Of a stretch of 64,000 nucleotides of DNA, positions 13,352-24,406 are shown one piece after another. Where the stretch lies: assembly GCF_963678635.1 (NCBI RefSeq), contig NC_087064.1, positions 7,975,671 through 8,039,670 on the forward strand. The letters are read 5' to 3'. Position numbers and translations under genes: made by a program. Below the pieces are notes generated by a model. The model made no database searches and was not told where the DNA came from. It saw only the letters and a program-made list of their open reading frames with translations. The first letter of the stretch is position 1. Each line of letters starts with the position of its first letter. This stretch comes from Symsagittifera roscoffensis. Taxonomy: Eukaryota; Xenacoelomorpha; Acoela; Convolutidae.

Positions 13352-16300
13352 GCCTTCAAAACTGCTGTATCAGAACTGCAAAAAACAGATTTTTAAAAAA
13401 TCAATTACAATATCGTTGCATGGGAGAGATTGCAAAACTTCAGTTTTTGGGAGACAAGAGGTTTTGCTGGTATCAGTTTTGCTCATGTTGCGCCCTGCAG
13501 AAGTATGTGCAACTTATCTTTGTTTTAACGCGGATTTTGATTATCTTGACTGCGTAGTGTTCTGTGTAAATGATCTCCAATGCTGCAAAAAATTGATTTG
13601 AATGTTTCTGAACAAAAGTTCAGATTTGCAAAATTTTGCTTAAATAATTTTGATGTAGCGCCAGATTTTCTTTGGTGCTGCTAATTGTTATCATTTTCGA
13701 AATTCGTTTTTTTACTATGGAGCTAAGCCTTATTTTCTAATGCAATCTTAAAATTTTCATTCTAAATTTCTGGAAGTGATACAGTTTTTTTGCGTGTTTT
13801 GTTGTTTTGTGGTTGAGATTTTTTTCTAAATGTCAGTTCAGCGGTATATTCAAGCGAATCGTCTGGTGGGTTTCTGTTTTTTGTTTCTCCGTTACTTTTT
13901 CCTTTCTCCAATCTACTGTTGGTTGCTTGTTACCGCTGTTGCTGGTTGGCTTGAGTTCCATCATTCCAGGATGAAAAAGGAGGAAGGTTCGAGCATGTTG
14001 CTGCATAAAACTGTAAGAAAGGACCCATGATTTGATTTGTAAAAGTTTCTTCTGGCTATGCTTTTGTCTGCCCTAAGGATGATATGTAAGTTCTCTTAGT
14101 ACTTCTTGTAGTATTCAAGGCTTAACAGTTTCAGCTAAATAATGTTTCCTTCCAGTGTAGAGGTTTAACATTGCTGTTTGGTTTTCTTTTAACATTGCTG
14201 TTTGGTGTAACTTCTGAATAAAAATCAGATTTTCTGAATATAAATCACATTTCCATTTTTTTCTTATGACTTCATGATCTGCAGGTTATGGTCGACGCAA
14301 TTCATTTTACGGACAAAACAGATTAAGCAGTGTTAATATGGGTAGAAACGAAAACGTTTGTTTTGTTGAAGACAACTGTAATCTTTTGATAAATTGAGTT
14401 CGAAGGATGTCACGTTTTATTGGATACTGCTAGTTTTTATCAAAGCTTTGGAACTTTGTGTTGAAATAAAGCTGTAAGTTTGTTTTCTGATGCAGTGTTT
14501 TTCTATTCAATTTTTTGAGCTTTTTCATAAGCTAGAGGGTTGCCCGAAACTTAAGTTGGATTTAGAGGTGGTTGAATTTTTTATTTTGTTTTTTTTTGCT
14601 TATGTTGTTGTGATTCTCTCTTACTGTCAGTTTAGCGTTATTTTAAGGCTATTCATCTGTTGGCTTACTGTTTTTTTGTTGCTGTTGCATATTCTTATTT
14701 TCAACATACTGCTGTATGGTTGTTCAAACTCTGCTACTGCCTGGTACCAAGTCGAGGATGAGACAGGAGGAGGTTTGGAGCATGCTCTATAAAACTGCTT
14801 TTGAGCCGACCTTCGATTTATTTTCCAAAAAGAGTTTTCCTGTAACTTCACTTTGTCTGCGCTGAGATTGGAGCTCATATCTAGACTGAAAGTTATCAAG
14901 AACATCGCAAAATCATTTTAAAGTTAGTTTATATGTTTAATAGCTTTTCAACTGCATCATTTGTTGTTTGAAGTTCTTGTTACTGCGTATTGCCGCTTTT
15001 TTAGCCACCTAAAGCACTAATTAGAAAAATTATACTTAGTAGTCTCATTGCCTTAAGGAGGATCATTTATGTAACCCGCAATTAAATAATGACACGTGCT
15101 GAAGTTTGAACAAATTCTTGTCGATGAAAAAGACCAATGAATGTACTCAACGCCCGATCTGCTAGTCTTAGCTACCCTAAACGGTGCAGTTCGTAAATCG
15201 ACAGTAAAGGCAATTTAATTTTACTTGTAGTTAGTGCAAATGCTAGAGAACAGTGACGCTTCAAATGACAACTGCATGGGACAAATCAAAGGAGTGTTCA
15301 TGCGAGAGTACCTGTCTGTTGAGGTCAAAATCAATTCCAAATTTCAGTTGATGTGCACATTGTTGAGCAATTAAAAATAATCTGTTAGAAGTGTAGAAAT
15401 GGCGTTTGCCCAGAAGACAGTTTTAACGGAAGAAAGGACGAGAAGTCTCCGAAAATGTAATCAGCGCTTCACTTAAAGCCCTCGACATCTCAGAAGCTGG
15501 TGAAAAAACAGCTCATTGAAGTTAAGATGTAGCTTTAAGAATGAGGAAACATCGCATTCGTTTGAAGGTGGCTTCTACCAATTTTTGGACAGTACACCTG
15601 GACCATGAAGAGACGGAAGAGATGAGCAATGTCACAGATTTTAGCTGCTACGATTCAATGCTGATAAATATCAGGCCGTCCGACCAAGGAACCGTTTATC
15701 GTCCACGTAAATTTCAAGGAATGTGCACATTGGTACGCACCAATTTTTAATCTGTGAGAAGTGTAGACATGGCGAATGCCCAAAACAGATTTTTAACGGA
15801 AGAAAGGACGAGAAGTCTCCGAAAACGTAATCAGCGCTTCACTAAAAGCTGTCGACATCTCTTAGCTCATTGAAGTTGAGATGGAGCTTGAAGATTGAGA
15901 AAATCTTGCATTCCTTTGAAAGCGGCTTTTATCAAAATTTGGACAATGCACCTGGACCACGAAGAGAAGGAAGAGATGAGCAATGTCACAGAATCTAGCT
16001 GCCACGATGCAATGCTGAAAAATCTTGGGCCTTCCGACCAAGTAACCGTTTTTTTTTTATTTTGTGCCTATGTAACTCTCCATTGCAACAGATGCAACCA
16101 TGCACCTATGTGTATCAGCAGTCTGAGTTGAGTTTGATGCAAACAGAGACGCACAATTCAATATATTATTTTTCAACACACGGGTTTGCGCAGCCCAAAG
16201 ATCTCGCAGTTTTTGTGAAAATAAACTCATCTGGCAAGTCAACACTTTGAAGTCAGAAATCTCAAAGACAAAACCTTCTTTTGGGTTTCTTTCTTTTGTT

Positions 16301-16950
16301 TTGCGGAAATATTTTGTTTTTCTGTGCAAAGAATCCCGGTGAACGAAAACTAATTTCTCTAAACAAAGGTGTTTCCTAATTATTTCTTTCTGGTAGTTGC
16401 ATGCAATTTTAAGTACCATGTAGATTTTCCAAGTCCTTTAATATGTCAAAGTAATCTTATGAGTGGGAAGTATCGCCTGCTTATCCGCCACACCACTTTT
16501 TCTACTAGTAGATTAAATAGTTTTTTAAGTAACGGTAGCCTTACAGGGATCCCTCAGAGTTTTTATTTTGATTTTAGTCAGTTGCTATGTTTTTTCTCAA
16601 GTAAACACTGCAAAGTGAAAATTTCAAAGGCAAGCTTATATTTGGTGTTACTTGTCTGTTTGATTTACCCTGTCATTTTTGTAAGGCAGTATTTTTTTTT
16701 CTGCAGCCGAATGGTTGTGAAACTCAGTTCTAGCCTGGTACCAGATTCACTGTAAAAAGGGAGATTGGTCGATTTCGTTGTTCTTCAACACCGCGTTTTG
16801 AGCTAATATTTGGCTCTTTTTACAAAAGGGGTTGCCCTGACTGTTGCACGTTTTTTCGCTTCTTATTACAGCTCGTCGTATCTTTGTTACATTTTTCTTC
16901 AGAACAGTGCTCAATGCTTTCATATTAATTAAAGGTTTTCTTTGAGAACG

Positions 16951-19212
16951 GTCTGGTTCATTGGTTTTGGGTTTAGCTTGTTTGTATGAATGATGTTGCC
17001 CGCTCTATTTGACCAAACCAATTGAGACAACGAATAATTTTTCCGAGTCCTATTTAAGAAAAATATCATCTCAAAAACTTTTCGAACCCAATCAATGAAT
17101 CGATTTTAGTTTGTCTGCTTATTCCGTAATTTACGATTGTTCTGCTTGTGAAGTCGGTATTTTATCCCTGTATGATTGATTTTGTCCGCTTTACATGACT
17201 AAACTAATTCCCACGCCTTCCCCCGGCCACTTGGCGAAGTCATTAATGCGTAGCCGCAGCAGGTTTGACCTAATTGGAGTTCATATCTAGCTACATTAAA
17301 TCACAGCTGATCTGATAGTTAGTTATTGCGGGATCTTGAGAAAACGTGCCGGGAGGTCGGGATATATAAGTTTTTTTTATCCTGCGCTTATTAACAGCAC
17401 ATCTTGAAGAGTTAGCTGGAGTACAGCCGCCTTCAGCACTTAACGTTGATCCAGGCTAGAAAAAGCTGGAGGTGACTTCAGACTTAGTTGCATCGATGTC
17501 CACATGGTTGTTGGTTCTAAAACAAGGGCGTGCTAATCTGTTACACTTTTGACAATCTAGCCTTGAACTGAGTTGCGTTTATCTTTGTTGTCACTGCTTT
17601 TGTGCAGCTCACAGAGATAGTATAACTTACAATAGATTGAATGGACCGCCAACCCAGAGGGTCCCGCAGCATCCCGAAAAGAGCTTGAGTGATGTACGTT
17701 CTTTAGATAAACAGCTTTGGTTGAGGAATCTTCATAGGCATCCCTTGGTTTTCCTTAGCAGCTTTTCTCGTTTTCATTTTAAGGATCGTTCGCCTATGTA
17801 TCAGCGATGATCACCGAACCATCATCATATAGAAGCTCCCATAGCAATATCATAGCATAGACTTTTTTTTAGTTCTTGCCTGTTTTGCGTTTTTTAAGCA
17901 AGGCTGAGTTTTACACGATTTGAAGTCCTAAATCAGCGGAGTTCCCTTGTTGATACGCGGCAATTGCAAAAGTTACATCAAATTAATGACTGAAGAAAGC
18001 AAATTTGGCTTTTGGCTTGCTCCGAGTGGCAAAATTGAACATAGAATGAAAATGAAAATGTCGAGGATAGTGAAACAACCGAATTCAAAATTACCGTCGA
18101 ATTCCAAATTACAAGTACCACAATTGTATGCCCTAAGTACATTTTTTGAAAAAGCTTCGGACATAACCGTCCTAATTAACGAAACGAAGCCATTTTTTGA
18201 ACCAAAGCGATCCGATGTCTCATACTCTCCAAATCACGAGTAACAGCTCCTCATGAAGCAGTTTTACGTGACAGCTCTTCATAAAGTAGTAACAAGTCTT
18301 TGACAATCACAGAACCTTTAAATCGATATAGAAAAAAACATGGTTGGATGGTCTCACGATTTAGAGGAGATGGCGCTTAATACTTAAATACTCGGAACTT
18401 TTTTAACATCATGGGGTGTATTAGATCCTTCCATATGACTAAACATCACATCATATTGCCATTTGAAAGTGAAATCAGAAAATTCTCGATTTAATCAACG
18501 AGCTAGTCGACCTGAAATCAAACAGTCAGCATTGCAAAACACCTATTGAGTTTAAGAGTTGCTGGTTTCCAATACCTAATTTATGTCGAATTTCGGACTT
18601 TCATTCCTTCCTAGTATTTTATGCGGAATCTGGTAAATAGGGATCAGATCCTTTTTTCAAGGCCATGAGAAAATGTAACTAAAAAGGTCTTAAAGATATA
18701 ACGAGCTTTCTTAACAATTTTGATTGGATGTTTTCCATATTGGCCCTAGCCGGGAAGGTCTCAAGCAATCGAGTACTCGGATATCTTCGCCGAACATATT
18801 TACAGTAACTTGAATATATATGTTTAAATCTTAGCTTGTTTCAACTATTTTTAGGGCGTCATCTTGTCTGTTGCTGATTTGGGACATTTGATAGCCGAAA
18901 GCGAGTGTTAATTGAGCTTCCGTTTTTACTGGAAAAACAGATTTTTCTTTGCTGATAATGTTTTCAACCAATCAGAATCGAGCGGCATGATCAAACTTTC
19001 AAAGAAAACTAAAAGATCAGCTGTAGGGCCGTATAAAAGAAAAAAACCCGTTGGTATATTTTATCCACACAAAATGGTTAAAATAGGAACCTTTAAACAC
19101 ACGTTTATAGGTAAAATTTCAGGTGCTACTTCGACAATTTTTAGAATTGGCTGTGTTTATTAGAAAATTACGCGAAAACTAGCGATTCAACTGCTTAAAA
19201 AAACTGCTTATT
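16951..19212. other. Unique intergenic DNA, no recognised gene
   Basis: The tandem array stops here. About 17200-17800 is less AT-rich than its surroundings and holds a TATA-like gatatataag near 17359-17368, which could be a promoter, but no coding exon can be attached to it. Frames at 17947-18243 (98 codons) and 18912-19163 (83 codons) are open and unrecognised. They show no family motif and are probably chance. Confidence 0.4.
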
Positions 19213-20071
19213 AGAGTAATGAACGTACACAAGTCTCTTATATATTTTTTGCTGCTTTCTGATTTTTTTCAGGAAGAAGTCTGTTCACGCTCATTATGTT
19301 TTCTTTTTAAGTTTTGTTTAATTTCCTTTGATCTTCAAAAGGAAGGCAAACTCCTGTATCGAACAGCAGAAGTGTAAAGGTCGCAAAAAATATGATTGAC
19401 TTCAAGTTAACTTTTCAGATTTTCCAGCGGAATAAAAGTTATACCTATTGATCCAATTTTCTTAAATTGAGTTGGTTTTTAAGAGTAATGAACGTAGTGA
19501 GTACTCTTATATAGGTCTCGCTGATTTTTTGTTTTTTTTAAGAAAAAGTCTTAAAATTTGGTCACGCTCAATTTTGATTTTCCGCGGTTTGACTTGTGAT
19601 TTCTTTTTAAGTTCAGTGCATTTCCTTTGTTGAAAGGAGGGCAAACTCCACTATCGAAGAGCAAAAGTGTAAAGGTCACGAAAAGCGTGATCAACTTCTA
19701 ATTTCGAAAATTGAAATATATACCAGATTTCCCAGCGAAATAAAAGTTTTACCTATTGATTCAGTTGGGTCTCAAATCGGGTTAATTTTAAGAAAAAATT
19801 GTCCATCATAGATTGTTTTACAAATAAGCTTCTTCGAAATTCAAAAGTTGAAGATTTTTGTAAAAACCTGTTGGTTTTTTTCCAGTTTCCTTGCATTCAT
19901 TACTCTTTTCCAACTGTCAGTTGGCTATGTTATTTTAAAAAATGTCAATGATAAATTGTTCTTGAAATTCAAAGAGCTTTAAGGCCACATAATTTTTTTT
20001 TCTAAAATTCTAAAAACAAAATTCCAACAACTCAACTTTTTTTCTGTTTTTTTTTTGCGTTCATTACTCTT
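19213..20071. mobile_element. Nested MITE with agagtaatgaacg terminal repeats
   Basis: Two left ends (agagtaatgaacg at 19213-19225 and again at 19481-19494) face two right ends in inverted orientation (gcattcattactctt at 19893-19907 and gcgttcattactctt at 20057-20071). This is a copy inside a copy, or a partial duplication. There is no coding capacity. Related internal sequence recurs near 21670-21850, 24040-24250, 32400-32560, 38150-38540 and 42720-42850, some in inverted orientation, so this is the commonest small element in the window. Confidence 0.6.
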
Positions 20072-23000
20072 TTACCACTGTCAGTTGGTTATGGTATAAA
20101 TTTATTTTCGATTGGTGGCCAAAAATGGTCATTTTACTATATAAGGTAGCAATTTTTTTCGAACAATGTTTAAGCTTTTTGCTGAATGTTTTGGAGATGA
20201 TACTCAGCTTACTCTTTATACAAAAGAGGCTCGTTTTGACTCCTTGCTTTCTGTGTAGTTTGGGATTAACCAAATTCAGCCAAATTTTACCCGTTTCGTG
20301 GTTAACTTTAGACCGTATTTCCGCAAATGGTGAATCGTCCACACTGATTTTTTTTCATGACTAATTAGAATTTTATAACTAATTTAATAACAGAAACCTT
20401 AGAAAATTAAAGGAAATACTTGAAATGGAGAAGTGTGTTTTCATAGTTTTGGTTTATAAACTCCGGTGCTAGAGATTTTAGCAGACCAATTTTTTTTTAG
20501 CAGACTCACAACAATTGGCAAGTCAGAAAGCTAACTTCAAATGGGAAGTTGGCGATTAGCGACCGCTTGCTCCACTGCGTTTCTATTCGGCACAAATGTT
20601 ATTGTGCGTGTAAATCTTGGTTTTGCCGCTCATTTAGACTGTTGCGTTTTTGAAGTTGATAGTTTTGCTGACAAATCGTGAGATAGTTGGATAGTTGTCT
20701 TAATTGGGGAAGCTTGACCCAATACTGAGCGTCTTTTTGAGTCTTTCAATCAATCATGCATCACTTTATTACGTCGGTCTGCTTAAAGACTCATTTTTCA
20801 CTTTTTATGCTAAAAGATGGTCTGCTAAACGATCGGTCCCCATAGACTCCGGATTGAATTATCGACAGCTTAAATCTCATCGGTTTCTCGCTCTGTGGTT
20901 AAACTTTTGGCCGATATTAGAAGGCAGAATCTATTTGACAAATAAAAAACCTTTTCGGCGTATTTTTTAAAGATACAAACAGCTGCGAATTGTAGCTGTT
21001 TATATCTTTGGCAAACGGCTGTAAAACAGTATTTTGAAGAAACGGTAAATATGTCGTATTATGCCGTATTTTTTTTAAATGTAGATGAATTGCACTAAAA
21101 TAGTTGCAATAAACTTGCATAGACAGCAGCAGATTATTCATTTGGTTTCTAGGAAGTTTTAATTGAACATTTTTGATGCTAAAAATTGATTCGGCAACAG
21201 CAACATAAAATCAATTTTAAACGAGACATCTGAGCTTAAGGGATTTGAGTACATTTGAAATGCGGGATCAATATTGAATGCAAAATCTGAATCATAATTC
21301 AAAAAATTACTTCGGAAATAATAGATTGCGAACTTATGATTGTTCCGGACGATAGTTGATTTTGGCGGTTGCAGGTTTCTTTTGACCATCGCACGCCTGC
21401 CAGTCGTTATGTTCACGTTTTGTCTTGCATAGCATTTTTTTGTTTTCAGAGCACACCATGAAAGAGATGCAGGATCTACATCGTTCCAGTTTTCACGCAG
21501 CATTGACATCTTGGCAGTCAAACATGGTCTATTTTTTATGGTAAGCTATGTGAAAGTGCTATTATTAGGAGCTGGACAATTTTGGTAACGAATATGTTCA
21601 ATTTTTTTAATTAAGGTTTTGTTTGAGCAAAGAATGAGCTCCTAGCATTTAATCAACCGTAAAAGAATGCAGTGATTTTCACTTATATAGGTCGGTGATG
21701 ATTTTCCGGCAAGAGTAGTATTAAAACTTGTTCACGCTCAAATATGAGTTTTTGCAGTTTGAATTTTGATTTATTTGTAAGTTCAGTTCATTTTCTCTGT
21801 TGAAGGAAGGCAAACTCTCCTTTCGAAAAGCAAAAGTGTAAAGGTCACAAAAATTGAGTGACTTTTAGCTTCAAAAACTGACTTAAAAAAATTGAATTCA
21901 AAGAGCTTTGACGTGCTATATTTTTTATTTACTTTTGCGAGAGCAAGCCTGTTGTAATCTGGAACAAGACTTTTTTCCCGTTAACAACTTATTCCCGTTA
22001 CAAACTTGTAAGAAATGGATGCTGCTGTATTATTGAACCTTAGGAACTTCCAGATCGTTTCCCTCTTGCTCTGGAGGAAATGCGCAGCTTTTGCACCCTA
22101 TAATCTTGGGTTTGAGTGTTTTTTTTTTACTTTCTGAAATAATTTTTTTTTCGCGAAAAAATTGATTGGTCGTTCTATTGTTTGTCGGCTTATGTTTTAT
22201 CGGCTTAGTGGCCACACCACGGTATTTTTCAATAGATTTTAGCAGTTTTCATTGTAGTCTCAATTGTCGTTAAATAACTCCTGCAGTTTGTAATTTTAGT
22301 AACTCTGACTGGTATTAAAGCTATCATGCTAATGGCTGTGTTTCTCGTCGGTTTTTCTGAAATGAAATTTTTCGTATTTGAATAAATGAAAGAATGTTTT
22401 TTTTTCGACTTACTTATTTCCATCTCGCCTTCTATTTGGTAGCGTACAATGCTACGCTTTCGTTGTTTCGCAGGTCATACGATACTCCGTTTTGCCTCTG
22501 ACAAAATTTAAAACTCTTCAAAATTCTCTTTTATTTTTTTTTCGTTTCCTGGAGTTTTTTACACTTCTCAAACGTGTGCTGGCTATTTTTTCATTTAATA
22601 GTTTTTTAAGGTTTAGAAATTGTCATGTGCAGATGGGTAAAATGTAATCTGATGTTCAGATGGGTAAAATGTGGTCTGAAATGCACCCGCGTAAATATAG
22701 TTTGAAATTCTGTTGATTAATTGTTGTCTAAAATGCAGTTGAGTAAAAGACAATTGCTCTCACAAAGGTATTTAACCCTTTTGAAACGACACAATTTGAG
22801 GCTACCGAAATCTGTAACAGTTAAAGTGAAAAAAGAGGAAAACATTAAGTTCTGAGTTGGTTTATAACTAACATAAACACAAAATTCGAAAAGAAAGTAA
22901 ATGCAAAATGATCAGAATGGAGTATTTTGAACTCAGTTGTGAGAAAAGATTAAATATCATTGCTACTATGACACGTTTAAACATAGCCAACAGGCAGTTG

Positions 23001-23369
23001 GAAAAAAGTCATGACTGCATGCAAACAGAAAATAGTACTGACTTTTTTTATGAAAACATCTCAACTTTCGAATTTCAAAGAACAAAATAGATGGCCTTAA
23101 AGCTCTTTGCGTTTCTAGAACAATTTTTGTTTGGCATTTTTTCGATAAGTTTATTTCAATTTGAGAAATGGGTCAATAGGAAAAATTTATTTTATGTTGA
23201 GAAATCTGATAATTGAATTCGGTTTTCAAAATTTGAAGTCAAGTTATTTCTGAAATTCTGAGCTTCTTTTCTTTTCACTTTTGTCTAATTATGATCTTGA
23301 CTGAAAGCCTTTGAATTTTGAGTTTTGTTCGTTGTGTCCGGTTAATTTAAATCAGCACTATACAGTGCT
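20072..23369. other. Intergenic AT-rich DNA with MITE fragments
   Basis: No gene is seen. A fragment of the 19.2-kb MITE family lies near 21670-21850, recognisable by the segment resembling gcaaaagtgtaaaggtcac. Open frames at 20064-20364, 20704-20970, 21159-21521 and 22908-23090 are low-complexity, and none matches a known family. Confidence 0.4.
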
Positions 23370-24005
23370 GAGTTAAATTTTCCGGACAAAACTCATTGAA
23401 CTAGAAATTTAAAAGGCATTTTTTTCTCAAATTGGGTTATTTTTAGGCAATAAAAAGTATGAAGACAAAACTTGATTAGAAGTTCAACAGAATTTTTATG
23501 GCGCAATTTGTTTTGCTAAATTCGGGACAAAACTGTTACCCTAAAATGGATTTTTTTTTGGTTTTTTAGTCAATCAAAAATTACATTCTAAGAAGGGTAT
23601 ACTCTCCAAAAAATTGAACAAATAGTTTTAAAATAATTTTTAATAAAAACGGTGTTTTATAAAGTATGAGCGATTTTTTTTGTATATCAAACCAAAATTG
23701 GTTTATACAATGTTTTGGAGAGTATACTCTTCTTAATTTTTGTTGGGCTACGTAAGCCAGTGATCAACCGGGTAGTTTAAGTGTAATTTTTAATTGACTG
23801 AAAGAACCAAAAAATATCAATTTTTTGTTTTAAGAATTTTGGTCCCGAAATTTCGTAAAACAAATTGCACCATAAATATTCTGCTAAAATTCTAAGCAAG
23901 TTTTGTCTTGATCGTTTTTTTCCTAAATTCAAACCAATTTGAGAAAAAAATGAGTTTAACTTTTCTAGTTCAATGGGTTCTGTCCGGATAATTTAAATTC
24001 CATGG
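23370..24005. repeat. Large fold-back (inverted repeat) element
   Basis: The left arm, about 23380-23612, is complementary to the right arm, about 23715-24000, with scattered mismatches and small gaps. The inner end is precise: agaagggtatactctccaaa on the left pairs with ttttggagagtatactcttc on the right across a loop of roughly 100 bases. The outer ends contain tccggacaaaactcattgaa and its imperfect complement. No ORF is present. It lies about 400 bases upstream of the TASOR-like gene. Confidence 0.65.
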
Positions 24006-24366
24006 AAATCCATCTGCTGAAAGTAACCTAAATAGTACTCTCCAAAAACGAACGTGGAAATGGCACAAAAAACGTGAATGATTTCTAAATTCGAAAGTGG
24101 AATTTATTTTTTAGATTTAGAGTGGAATAAAAACTTTTACCTGTTGACCCAGTTTTCTCAAGTTGTGTTAATGTTATCAAAAAGCGCCAATCAAAAATCG
24201 TTCTAGAAATTCAAAGAGCTTAAAGAGCATCTATTTTTTCTTTGAAATTCGAAAGTTTAGATTTTCTTAAACAAAGTCAGTGTTTTGAAAAACGCATACC
24301 AAAAAAAACGCATTTTTGCCGGAATTTTCCGGAGCTGATATAGGCTGTTAATAGTTTTCATTATGT

Positions 24367-24377
24367 TGTCTTTTTAG
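24367..24377 (+). promoter_or_regulatory. Possible splice acceptor just upstream of TASOR-like start
   Basis: A pyrimidine-rich stretch, gtctttttag, ends at 24377, 29 bases before the first ATG of the long frame. It could mark the 3' end of an intron in the 5' UTR, or a trans-splice site. No matching upstream exon was identified. Confidence 0.3.
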
Positions 24378-24406
24378 TTGAGCCCTCATCTGAATTTCCT
24401 TGAACT

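Larger units (their letters stand above)
1..16950. repeat. Complex tandem array of 3-6 kb units
   Basis: The same ordered blocks recur along this stretch. One anchor (gtatcgcctgcttatccgc and close variants) falls near 383, 3258, 6524, 10504 and 16470, giving periods of about 2.9, 3.3, 4.0 and 6.0 kb. A second (gtctccgaaaacgtaatcag) falls near 2585, 5980, 9962, 15444 and 15815. A third (agcctggtacca) falls near 79, 645, 3520, 6797, 10770 and 16733. Units differ by block gain and loss: the third and fourth carry a Helitron-like insert, and the fourth has one block doubled near 15.4-15.9 kb. Open frames inside are short, differ between copies and are broken, so no intact gene is called. One block reads roughly as a lysine/arginine-rich peptide starting MANAQ near 2540, 5933 and 9922, broken in all. 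The array continues off the left edge. Confidence 0.85.

Noticed and set aside
14490-14905. Overlapping 90-100 codon frames on both strands in the tandem array
   Set aside because: The matching positions in other array units are broken and the sequence is phenylalanine-rich low complexity.
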